A stretch of DNA of 7,734 nucleotides, taken from assembly GCA_903924805.1 (NCBI GenBank), contig CAIYCZ010000547.1, forward strand, positions 1 to 7,734, given 5' to 3'. Both the position numbers and the translations under genes were made by a program. This document shows, piece by piece, positions 1-5,749 of this stretch. Under the pieces are notes generated by a model. It was not told where the DNA came from, ran no database searches, and saw nothing but the letters and a program-made list of their open reading frames with translations. Positions within the stretch are counted from its first letter, which is position 1. Every line of letters begins with the position of its first letter. The DNA comes from an uncultured delta proteobacterium (GTDB taxonomy: Bacteria; Desulfobacterota; WTBG01; CAIYCZ01).

Positions 1-1
1 G

Positions 2-187
2 GATGATAAACAAAGCGCTCTTAACATGATGGCATGCTTAAACCTTGCCCGGTGCTATACAGCTCTCGGCGACAGGGATAAGGCATGCAGATCCTATAAG
101 GATTTTATTGACAAATACCCGTCATCTTCATTTGCAGAGATGGCAAGGATTGGTGTGACAGAAACGTGCCCGAAGGTTTCTAAATAA
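2..187 (+). CDS. C-terminal end of a tetratricopeptide-repeat protein (partial)
   Basis: The frame beginning at base 2 is open to a TAA at 185-187 and gives the last 61 residues of a protein whose start lies outside the window. The visible part contains a typical TPR helix pair: LNLARCYTALGDRDKACRSY, then KDFIDKYPSSSFAEMARIGV. The small and aromatic residues fall in the usual TPR positions, and the YP turn before the next helix is characteristic. TPR proteins of this kind (for example YbgF/CpoB- or BamD-like envelope proteins) act as protein-protein scaffolds. The KYPSSSFAEMA end resembles those envelope TPR proteins, but too little is visible to assign a role. The terminator just downstream at 198-242 shows that it ends its transcription unit. 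Confidence 0.75.
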   Translation, partial: DDKQSALNMMACLNLARCYTALGDRDKACRSYKDFIDKYPSSSFAEMARIGVTETCPKVSK

Positions 188-197
188 GCTTACGGTT

Positions 198-242
198 TGC
201 CCTGCGGTACGCCATTATATAACAGCAGGGCATTCTTTTTTT
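198..242 (+). terminator. Rho-independent terminator after the TPR gene
   Basis: A perfect 8-bp inverted repeat, TGCCCTGC (198-205) and GCAGGGCA (225-232), encloses a 19-base loop. It is followed directly by TTCTTTTTTT (233-242). It begins 10 bases after the stop codon of the TPR gene. The long loop is a little unusual, but stem plus T-run is otherwise canonical. Confidence 0.8.
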
Positions 243-280
243 GCGATTCGGGAATATACCCTGTGGCGACTCATTACTAT

Positions 281-434
281 CAGGCTGTTGAAAAACACCC
301 CGCTGCGGTGTGTTCCCCTTATCCCTCGTCGGTGCGGCGCACACTCACGTATGCCTCACTCCTTGAGGATTTCAAGGGCCTTGCATCCGGGCATTTTTGA
401 CCAGCCGGGGAAAAGTTACTTTTTCAACAACCTG
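281..434. mobile_element. MITE-like 154-bp inverted-repeat element
   Basis: The ends are imperfect 15-bp terminal inverted repeats: CAGGCTGTTGAAAAA at 281-295 and TTTTTCAACAACCTG at 420-434, with one mismatch. The element is flanked on both sides by CTAT (277-280 and 435-438), as expected for a 4-bp target duplication. The interior has no credible gene. It holds short hairpins such as ACACC/GGTGT (295-299/307-311) and GTGCGGCGCAC. From memory, similar GGCTGTTGAAAAA-bounded elements are dispersed through Desulfobacterota and related genomes. It is most likely a non-autonomous element mobilised by a transposase elsewhere, or a REP-like dispersed repeat. The short flanking match could be chance. 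Confidence 0.55.
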
Positions 435-438
435 CTAT

Positions 439-772
439 TAATTGACACCCTCTGCTTTTTTCCCTTCACCTGTTTTCACTGCTGCTGATTTTTTCTTTTC
501 TCCTCTTCTTTTAACTTTTAACTCAGCCCGGTGTCTTTTTATTACTTTTTTTCTTTTTGATCTGGCCATACTGCTCCTTAAAATTCTACAGGTTATTGTT
601 TATAACAGAGTATGTACCTACCAGAGCTTTGCAATAAAATCAAGCAAAATGGGTATGATGGTAATTCGAAAAGTTTTGTCTGGAACGGTTAATTGTGGTA
701 GGTATAATGACGTATCATGTGGCAAAAACGAAGGTTCCGGAGTACTGTTTATTAATTGAGGGCAGGCGACCT
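439..772. other. Gene-free leader region upstream of the lytic transglycosylase
   Basis: No credible gene is seen. Bases about 460-565 form a strongly pyrimidine-rich tract (runs of T and CT), with the repeat TTTTAACTTTTAACT near 508-522. The rest is AT-rich and ends in the TATAAT box and ribosome binding site of the downstream gene. An open frame at 442-759 exists, but its translation simply reflects the T-rich composition. Confidence 0.6.
703..708 (+). promoter_or_regulatory. Candidate -10 box for the lytic transglycosylase gene
   Basis: A perfect TATAAT sits 64 bases before the ATG at 773 and would give a leader of roughly 58 bases. No good -35 box lies at the standard distance; the best choices are TCTGGA or CTGGAA around 679-685. 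This is therefore a sigma-70-like promoter with a weak -35 or dependence on an activator. It is called on the -10 box alone. Confidence 0.4.
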
Positions 773-1732
773 ATGAATTATGCAATGAGGATTACCCTAC
801 GTATCTTTTTACTTTGTGTCTTCACCCTTTTATCAGCACCATCGGCGCGTTCTGCTGAGAAAGAAAAGCTTCAGGTTCAGAAACCGTATCTGGTACAGTT
901 TAAAACTCCCCGCAGCCTTCAGTTCTGCGGGGAGCGCGTACCGCTGGAACGGGCAGATATATGGGAGCGGATGGACCGGGAGTTTCTCCTGGCGCTCGGG
1001 AAAGAACCCCGGGTGATCCTCTGGCTCAAGCGCAGTAAAAGATATTTCCCGTATATTGAGGAACGGTTGAAATACTACAATCTTCCTGATGACCTTAAAT
1101 ATGTTGTTATCGCAGAGAGCGATTTTTATCCCAACTCTATTTCAAATAAAGGTGCCGCGGGCCTCTGGCAGTTTATAAAGGATACCGGCGCACGGTTCGG
1201 TCTTAAAAATCATGATCAAATTGATGAACGCTACAGTTTCCCGAAATCCACCAATGCAGCGCTCCAGTATCTTTCCTCCCTGTATGCATTGTTCGGCAGA
1301 TGGACGCTGGCAGTTGCCGCGTACAATTGCGGCGAGGAGCGGGTAAGAAGAGAGATTGAGGAGCAGGGTGTGCGGGATTATTATGACCTTGATCTGCCGC
1401 AGGAGACAGAAGAATATCTTTTCAGAATTATGGCCATAAAGATTATTCTCTCCAATCCCTCAGAATATGGCTTTGAGCTGGCAGAGGCAGACTATTACCC
1501 TCCCTTTGATGTAAAAGAGGTGAGCTTTTACCTGCCCCGGCCGGTTCACATAAAAGTCATCGCAGATGCGGCACAGACGACCTTTAAGCACATCAGGGAC
1601 TTAAACCCTGAGCTGCGCGGGCACTATATCCCCGATGGTGCCTATACCCTTTATATCCCGCGAAAAAATGCAGAAGCATTCCAGGAGCGGCTGAAAGCAC
1701 GGCTTGAGGAAGATGTGAAAATTAAAAAATAA
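773..1732 (+). CDS. mltD: MltD-like membrane/periplasmic lytic murein transglycosylase
   Basis: This 319-residue protein should cleave the MurNAc-GlcNAc bond of peptidoglycan and form 1,6-anhydroMurNAc in the periplasm. Residues 5-28 look like a Sec signal peptide, with cleavage near ARSA|EK; there is no lipobox. The SLT domain spans about 95-200. The probable catalytic Glu115 lies in VIAESDFYPNSIS, followed by GAAGLWQF (127-134), DERYSFPKSTNAALQYL (151-167) and the AYNCGEERV motif (183-191). The segment PVHIKVIADAAQ through the YTLYIPR region resembles the short MltD tail before the LysM repeats. E. coli MltD has C-terminal LysM domains, which are missing here. The ATG at 773 is preferred because it places GAGGG (758-762) upstream and exposes the signal peptide. 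The longer GTG start at 695 would add 26 residues ahead of the signal and would overlap the promoter. Confidence 0.88.
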   Translation: MNYAMRITLRIFLLCVFTLLSAPSARSAEKEKLQVQKPYLVQFKTPRSLQFCGERVPLERADIWERMDREFLLALGKEPRVILWLKRSKRYFPYIEERLKYYNLPDDLKYVVIAESDFYPNSISNKGAAGLWQFIKDTGARFGLKNHDQIDERYSFPKSTNAALQYLSSLYALFGRWTLAVAAYNCGEERVRREIEEQGVRDYYDLDLPQETEEYLFRIMAIKIILSNPSEYGFELAEADYYPPFDVKEVSFYLPRPVHIKVIADAAQTTFKHIRDLNPELRGHYIPDGAYTLYIPRKNAEAFQERLKARLEEDVKIKK

Positions 1733-1782
1733 CAGGCAATAGCGAATTGACTCAAAAGTAATTAGTCATTGTGAAGAGCCGA

Positions 1783-1837
1783 AGCCCCGAGAGCAGTTAA
1801 GGGGCTGCGAAGCACCAGCTTTTGTTTTGGACAAAAG
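1783..1837 (+). terminator. Hairpin cluster, weak terminator candidate after the transglycosylase
   Basis: Three stems are visible. AGCCCC/GGGGCT (1783-1788/1801-1806) has a 12-base loop. GCTG/CAGC (1804-1807/1816-1819) is followed directly by TTTTGTTTT (1820-1828). CTTTTGT/ACAAAAG (1819-1825/1831-1837) has loop TTTGG. The stems overlap, so they cannot all form at once. The GCTG/CAGC stem plus T-run could terminate the transglycosylase transcript, although the stem has only 4 perfect pairs. A dispersed intergenic repeat is an equally good reading. Confidence 0.3.
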
Positions 1838-1856
1838 TGATGTAACTTAAATGATA

Positions 1857-1931
1857 AATGTCAAAGCTCAAATGCCAAATCAATGTCAAAGCACAAATAT
1901 CGAATGAATTACAAAGTTTAGATAAAAAAAT
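1857..1931. repeat. Three imperfect 25-bp direct repeats
   Basis: Units begin at 1857, 1882 and 1907. The first two share AATGTCAAAGC followed by a CAAAT-rich half, and the third is diverged (AATTACAAAG...). Such arrays are common in low-complexity intergenic DNA and no function can be assigned. Confidence 0.45.
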
Positions 1932-1974
1932 GGTTTGAAATTTGTCATTTTGTTTTCATTTGAATTTTAAACTT

Positions 1975-1991
1975 TGTCATTTGAAATGACA
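1975..1991. promoter_or_regulatory. 17-bp palindrome upstream of trxB, possible operator
   Basis: TGTCATTT (1975-1982) and AAATGACA (1984-1991) are perfect inverted copies around a single G. The site lies about 90 bases before the trxB ATG, at a distance suitable for a dimeric regulator of the trxB-AOR operon. It also fits the surrounding TCAAATGACA-type repeat words, so a repeat origin is as likely as an operator. Confidence 0.3.
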
Positions 1992-2067
1992 GATTTAGAT
2001 TTTAGGGTTTGAGATTTTCTATTCTGAAAGCATCGGCTGACGCACTATGATAAACGATGTCCTGTGT

Positions 2068-2075
2068 AAGGAGGT
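2068..2075 (+). promoter_or_regulatory. Strong ribosome binding site of trxB
   Basis: AAGGAGGT is a full-length match to the anti-Shine-Dalgarno and lies 6 bases before the ATG at 2082. It fixes that start and suggests high translation. Confidence 0.85.
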
Positions 2076-2081
2076 ATCTCC

Positions 2082-2999
2082 ATGCGCTCATTAATTATAA
2101 TCGGTTCAGGCCCGGCCGGCTTAACCGCTGCAATTTATGCTGCACGGGCCCAGCTCAAGCCCCTGGTTATCGAGGGAATGGAGCCGGGCGGGCAGCTCAT
2201 GCTCACTACGGTAATAGAAAACTGGCCCGGATATCCCGCAGGAATCGACGGGACCAAACTCATGGCAGACATGAAGGAACAGGCAGCACGGTTTGGCACT
2301 GAATTCAAGCCGAAAGAAGTGACCGGAGTAAGCCTCCTGACGAAGCCTTTTTCAATCACCGTTGAAGGTGAGAAGCTTGAAACCGGTTGCGTGATTATTG
2401 CCACGGGAGCATCGGCCCAGCTGATCGGGCTTGAATCTGAGAAGAAGCTCATGGGAAGAGGCGTCTCAGTGTGCGCCACCTGCGATGGATTCTTTTTCCG
2501 GAAAAAGGAAGTGCTTGTTATTGGCGGTGGAGATACCGCGCTGGAAGAAGCAATTTTTTTAAGCAACCTTGCTGCTACCGTAACTGTTGTGCATAGACGG
2601 GATCAGTTGCGCGCCTCAAAAATTATGCAGCAGCAGGCATTCAGCATCAAAAACATAGAGTTTCTCTGGGACTCGGTTATAGAAGATATACATGATGCAG
2701 CAAAAGGCACGGTCACCGGCGCCTTGATCAGGAATGTGAAGACCGGCGAGGTTCATTTCAAGAATGCAGACGGCATTTTTATGGCCATCGGCCACAAGCC
2801 CAATACCAGCCTGTTCAAGGGACAGGTTGAGATGGATGAGAAGGGATATATTATAACCAGGAACGGTACGGCAACCAGCATCCCCGGGGTCTTTGCAGCA
2901 GGTGATGTAACCGACCCCGTTTACAAGCAGGCGGTCACTTCAGCAGGCAGGGGATGCATGGCAGCACTCGATGCAGAGAGGTATATGCAGGGATTGTAG
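2082..2999 (+). CDS. trxB: Thioredoxin reductase (NADPH, FAD)
   Basis: This 305-residue protein has the normal length for a low-molecular-weight bacterial thioredoxin reductase, a cytosolic flavoenzyme that passes electrons from NADPH through FAD and a redox-active disulfide to thioredoxin. The N-terminal FAD-binding motif is GSGPAG (8-13), followed by GGQL (36-39) and ENWPGYP (46-52). The redox-active CATCDGFFF box has Cys131 and Cys134. The NADPH-binding region has GGGDTALEEA (148-157) and HRRDQLRAS (171-179), whose arginines normally contact the NADPH 2'-phosphate. The C-terminal FAD motif is GVFAAGDVTD (269-278). All key residues are present. The start is fixed by the strong AAGGAGGT site. 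It is the first gene of a likely operon with the AOR-family gene, which begins 31 bases after its stop. Confidence 0.96.
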   Translation: MRSLIIIGSGPAGLTAAIYAARAQLKPLVIEGMEPGGQLMLTTVIENWPGYPAGIDGTKLMADMKEQAARFGTEFKPKEVTGVSLLTKPFSITVEGEKLETGCVIIATGASAQLIGLESEKKLMGRGVSVCATCDGFFFRKKEVLVIGGGDTALEEAIFLSNLAATVTVVHRRDQLRASKIMQQQAFSIKNIEFLWDSVIEDIHDAAKGTVTGALIRNVKTGEVHFKNADGIFMAIGHKPNTSLFKGQVEMDEKGYIITRNGTATSIPGVFAAGDVTDPVYKQAVTSAGRGCMAALDAERYMQGL

Positions 3000-3030
3000 G
3001 TAATGCAGTTACCGTTCAAGGGATAATGGT

Positions 3031-4950
3031 ATGTACGGCTGGATCGGTCAAATTTTAAGAGTTGATCTGACAGGTGGTGCTATCAGCAGTGAACCGCTGG
3101 ATACAAACCTTGCCCACAATTTCATCGGCGGGCGCGGCATTAATTCGCGGATTCTCTATAATGAGGTTGGACCTGATGCCTCATCTCTGTCACCGCAGAA
3201 TGTTCTCATTTTCGGCAGCAGCCCGCTCTCCGGCACAGCCGCACCTTCAAGCCCGCGCTGTACGGTTTCAGCAAAGTCACCACTCACCGGCATTCTTGGC
3301 GATGCGAATTTTGGCGGATTTTTCAGCCGCAGCATGAAGCTTGCCGGATTTGACCACATCGTTATTACCGGCAGGGCAGCTGCCCCGGTTTTTTTATATA
3401 TTAATGACGGCAGGGCTGAAATCAGAGATGCGCAGCATCTGTGGGGGAAAACAACCGATGAAGCTGCCGCACTTCTGAAAAAGCAGTTCAGAGGTGAAAA
3501 GGTGCAAATAGCCTGCACTGGCCCGGCAGGGGAGCATATGGTGCGCACTGCCTGCATTGTGCATGGCTATAATGTTGCAGGAAGAACCGGCATGGGAGCT
3601 GTGATGGGGGCAAAGCAGCTCAAGGCAGTTGTCATCGGTAAAGGAACGCATACCATAGAGACAGCCAATGTAAAAGAACTCCGCGCGGTCGTCGGAAAGA
3701 TTAATAAAAAAATTAAGAGCTCACCTTTTTACAAAATGTTTTCAACCTATGGCATGGCTGGCCCGCTTGCCATAGAAAACGAGTCAGGGCTGCTGGCAAT
3801 AAAAAACTTTAAACAGGCCGGCGGCTGGGAGCATGCAGAGGACGTTACCAGTGAAACCCTTGCCAGAGATTTCTATACCGGTTCCAGCAGCTGCTTTTCC
3901 TGCAGGGTCGGCTGCATGAAAAGATGGGAAGTGAAAGAAGGCCCCTATGCAGGGCTGAAGGGGACAAAAATACCGGAGGGCTGCACGTCATACAATGGCC
4001 CGACCTGCGGCAACTCCTATGCCCCGTCTCTTTTCAAAATATATTCCCTGTGCAACCAGTATGGCATAGATGTGCTGGATTTCGGCTGCCTGATGTCATA
4101 TGTGATGGAATGGTACGAAAAGGGGATTATATCCCAGGAAGAGACCGGGGGTTTTGCGTTTGAGTGGGGAAACTATGAGTCCATGATTGCCATGATCCCC
4201 CGTATTGCAAAACGGGAAGGATTTGGAGCGGTGCTGGCTGACGGTGCAGTGCATGCCGCACAGCAGGTTGGCAGGGGTGCTGAAAAATCCATCAGCCACT
4301 GCAAGGGGATGGTGCTTGGCGGTGTTGATATAAGAGGCCTTAAGGGTACTGCCCTTACCTTTGCTACGGCAACACGGGGATGCGATCACCTGCGCGGCAG
4401 CAACATGATAGAGATTCCACTCGGTGGCAGGGCAATCATGTCTAACGAGGAGGCAATAGAGCGGTTCGGCACTGCCCGTGTGCTTGAGCACGACTCCTAT
4501 GACAAGGCTTCTTCCACTATATATTTTCAGGATATCTATACACTGGCAGATGCCCTGCAGATATGCAAGTTCAACACGTCGCATAACGGCCACGGTATAA
4601 ACATTCAGGATATGGCGGGAATATTTTCTGCAGTAACCGGCGTGGCGGCTGATGAAAAAGGGATGAGGATCATAGCAGACCGCATCTATGCTGTGGAGCG
4701 GTGTTTTTTAGCCCGCGAAGGCGTACGCAAAGAGGATGATTTTCTGCAGGGCAAGTGGGCGGAAGAGGCAACGGTTGGTGGTGCATTTGATGGTTCAATG
4801 CTCGATAAAGAAAAATTTAAAAAGATGCTTGAAGACTACTATGAGATGCGCGGCTTGGACAGGGAAACCGGCATCCCCACGAGGCAGCATTTGACTGCGC
4901 TTGGGCTCGAAGATATTGCCCATGATATAGAGCCATATATCAACCGATGA
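3031..4950 (+). CDS. aor: Aldehyde:ferredoxin oxidoreductase family tungsten enzyme (BamB/AOR type)
   Basis: This 639-residue protein is full length for the AOR family, cytosolic tungsten-bispyranopterin/[4Fe-4S] enzymes that typically interconvert aldehydes and acids with ferredoxin. The N-terminal tungstopterin-binding domain is recognisable: MYGWIGQILRVDLT at the start, FIGGRGINSRIL (31-42), and SAKSPLTGILGDANFGGFF (80-98). GRTGMGAVMGAKQLKAV (184-200) follows. The cluster ligands are C288-x2-C291-x3-C295 plus C512 in ADALQICKF. RGCDHLRGS (449-457) supplies a His where Pyrococcus AOR has an active-site His. The usual PEYE loop is replaced by IPEGCTSYNGPTCGN (314-328), so a BamB-like or other non-classical substrate is possible. 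AAGGGA (3018-3023) lies 7 bases before the ATG. Substrate is unknown. It follows trxB and precedes a DUF1820-like gene. Confidence 0.93.
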   Translation: MYGWIGQILRVDLTGGAISSEPLDTNLAHNFIGGRGINSRILYNEVGPDASSLSPQNVLIFGSSPLSGTAAPSSPRCTVSAKSPLTGILGDANFGGFFSRSMKLAGFDHIVITGRAAAPVFLYINDGRAEIRDAQHLWGKTTDEAAALLKKQFRGEKVQIACTGPAGEHMVRTACIVHGYNVAGRTGMGAVMGAKQLKAVVIGKGTHTIETANVKELRAVVGKINKKIKSSPFYKMFSTYGMAGPLAIENESGLLAIKNFKQAGGWEHAEDVTSETLARDFYTGSSSCFSCRVGCMKRWEVKEGPYAGLKGTKIPEGCTSYNGPTCGNSYAPSLFKIYSLCNQYGIDVLDFGCLMSYVMEWYEKGIISQEETGGFAFEWGNYESMIAMIPRIAKREGFGAVLADGAVHAAQQVGRGAEKSISHCKGMVLGGVDIRGLKGTALTFATATRGCDHLRGSNMIEIPLGGRAIMSNEEAIERFGTARVLEHDSYDKASSTIYFQDIYTLADALQICKFNTSHNGHGINIQDMAGIFSAVTGVAADEKGMRIIADRIYAVERCFLAREGVRKEDDFLQGKWAEEATVGGAFDGSMLDKEKFKKMLEDYYEMRGLDRETGIPTRQHLTALGLEDIAHDIEPYINR

Positions 4951-4969
4951 GCCGTTGTTTTATCGGCTC
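4949..4969 (+). promoter_or_regulatory. Hairpin overlapping the AOR stop codon
   Basis: GAGCCG (4949-4954) and CGGCTC (4964-4969) form a 6-bp stem with a 9-base loop. The TGA stop (4948-4950) lies at its base. Six T residues follow only at 4981-4986, 11 bases after the stem, so it is not a standard terminator. It could reduce read-through into the DUF1820-like gene or protect the upstream mRNA end. Confidence 0.4.
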
Positions 4970-4989
4970 GCAAAAGCAGGTTTTTTAGT

Positions 4990-5328
4990 ATGTCAAACAA
5001 CGTTAAAGACACGTACTACATCATAACCTATCGTGATCCAAAAGACGGACAGATAGCGAGCCTTAAAGCTCAAAAAGTAACTGACTCATCTCTGGGGCTC
5101 AGTTTTATCGCCGTCTCCGATTTTATTTTTGCAACTGATTCATTGGTTATTGATCCCGCAGAAGAAGATCTGAAAAAACGATTTGCCTTTGTAAAAACCT
5201 TTCATCTCTCTATTTATACCATTCTATCAATTGAAGAGGTTGGGTCGGAACATAAGGGGCTTACCTTCAAAGATGAAAAGTCTAACCTGGTGGTATTCCC
5301 CAGTACACCGCGGCCGCCGAAAAGCTGA
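4990..5328 (+). CDS. DUF1820-like small cytosolic protein
   Basis: This 112-residue protein has no signal peptide or membrane segment. Its pattern fits the DUF1820 family from memory: an opening TYYIITYRD strand, then an SLGLSFIAVSDFIFATDSLVIDP region, EEDLKKRFAFVKTFHLSIYT (57-76), and a closing ILSIEEV strand. Members are about 100 residues long and of unknown function, and several are known from Proteobacteria. The C-terminal tail beyond the conserved part (HKGLTF onward, ending PRPPKS) is family-variable. The ATG at 4990 has only a weak AGCAGG (4975-4980) upstream, which fits translation coupled to the AOR gene 39 bases earlier. No function should be assigned. Confidence 0.75.
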   Translation: MSNNVKDTYYIITYRDPKDGQIASLKAQKVTDSSLGLSFIAVSDFIFATDSLVIDPAEEDLKKRFAFVKTFHLSIYTILSIEEVGSEHKGLTFKDEKSNLVVFPSTPRPPKS

Positions 5329-5353
5329 TCGTTTGAGATAGTGCACGGTTTTT

Positions 5354-5502
5354 GAGGAGGACAGTCTGTGCCTCTGTTCCGTACAAACGGGGCAGAGGCA
5401 TTTATACAATGTATAAGGGAGCATAACACCATAAGTTACAAGCCGTTTTATAGTGTAAATAGATTTTTACTAACCATACCATTTGTGATATATACACCCT
5501 AA
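5354..5502 (+). CDS. Possible 44-residue small protein with strong Shine-Dalgarno (uncertain)
   Basis: GAGGAGG (5354-5360) stands 7 bases before a GTG at 5368 that opens 44 codons ending with TAA at 5500-5502. The coding part is therefore 5368-5502. The product begins VPLFRTNGAEAFIQCIREHN and ends in a hydrophobic stretch, FLLTIPFVIYTP. No family is recognised. Its first 11 codons coincide with a long hairpin (5369-5400), so the purine-rich site may be accidental. GTG start, small size and AT-rich second half argue for caution. Confidence 0.25.
5369..5405 (+). terminator. Likely terminator of the trxB-AOR-DUF1820 operon
   Basis: TGCCTCTGTTCCGT (5369-5382) pairs with ACGGGGCAGAGGCA (5387-5400) in a 14-bp stem that includes two G-U pairs, closed by the tetraloop ACAA. 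It is followed by only a short TTTAT, so the U-tail is weak. It lies 40 bases after the DUF1820-like stop. The length and stability of the stem are the main support. Confidence 0.6.
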
Positions 5503-5749
5503 ATACATAAATAGGTGATACTATGGGTATAAAACTAATATTCATTGAAATTTCATCCCTACCTTTCCCTTCTCTTCATCCATACCCATCCTAACTCTTA
5601 TTCCCCATAATTTTATTAACCAGTTAAGACAGATTTTATGTTTTACACACCCCTGAAAATAACAGTGCCGCAGACAAATGCTGTTTCCAAAGCATGTTTA
5701 AGCGCCTTACCTAAAAGCAAGTTCTAATCAATAGAAGGAGACCTCAAAC
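5503..5749. other. AT-rich gene-free region before the GT84 gene
   Basis: No gene or RNA is recognised. A separated inverted repeat ATGGGTAT (5523-5530) / ATACCCAT (5582-5589) is present, with a pyrimidine-rich stretch between and around it (about 5555-5605). A poor promoter-like pair TTGTGA (5483-5488) and CATAAA (5506-5511) has a 17-base spacer. Base composition changes sharply from AT-rich here to GC-rich at the following gene. Confidence 0.5.
5735..5740 (+). promoter_or_regulatory. Ribosome binding site that decides the TTG start of the GT84 gene
   Basis: AAGGAG lies 9 bases before TTG at 5750. An in-frame TAG at 5732-5734 closes the frame just upstream, and the first in-frame ATG comes only at codon 45. 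TTG with this site is therefore the best start. Confidence 0.65.

Larger units (their letters stand above)
1733..2081. other. Gene-free, repeat- and hairpin-rich intergenic region
   Basis: No gene is seen. The first part (1783-1837) holds several overlapping hairpins. The second part is AT-rich and built from TCAAATG/CATTTGA-like words on both strands. These include three imperfect 25-bp direct repeats, a separated inverted repeat ACAAAGTTTA (1911-1920) / TAAACTTTGT (1968-1977), and a 17-bp palindrome at 1975-1991. A possible -10 box TATGAT lies at 2046-2051 before trxB, with only a poor -35. Confidence 0.6.

Noticed and set aside
442..447. TTGACA as a -35 box
   Set aside because: The sequence 17 bases downstream is TTCACC, with no -10-like box at 16-18 bases.
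197..488. Two short open frames over the terminator and the MITE-like element
   Set aside because: They run through the terminator hairpin and the inverted-repeat element, lack ribosome sites and show no protein features.
442..759. Open frame with TTG start and a phenylalanine-rich translation
   Set aside because: The protein simply mirrors a pyrimidine-rich tract, there is no ribosome site, and the frame covers the TATAAT box of the next gene.
695..772. Upstream GTG start that would add 26 residues to the lytic transglycosylase
   Set aside because: It would overlap the -10 box region and place a polar segment before the signal peptide, while ATG 773 has its own GAGGG site.
1783..1837. Structured RNA or riboswitch before trxB
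   Set aside because: No known riboswitch core could be recognised, the stems overlap, and about 240 bases of repeats separate it from trxB.
2135..2566. Minus-strand open frame inside trxB
   Set aside because: It is a shadow of the trxB coding frame, which carries all family motifs.
4096..4593. 165-codon minus-strand open frame inside the AOR gene
   Set aside because: It overlaps the conserved catalytic part of the AOR-family protein and has no recognisable domain.
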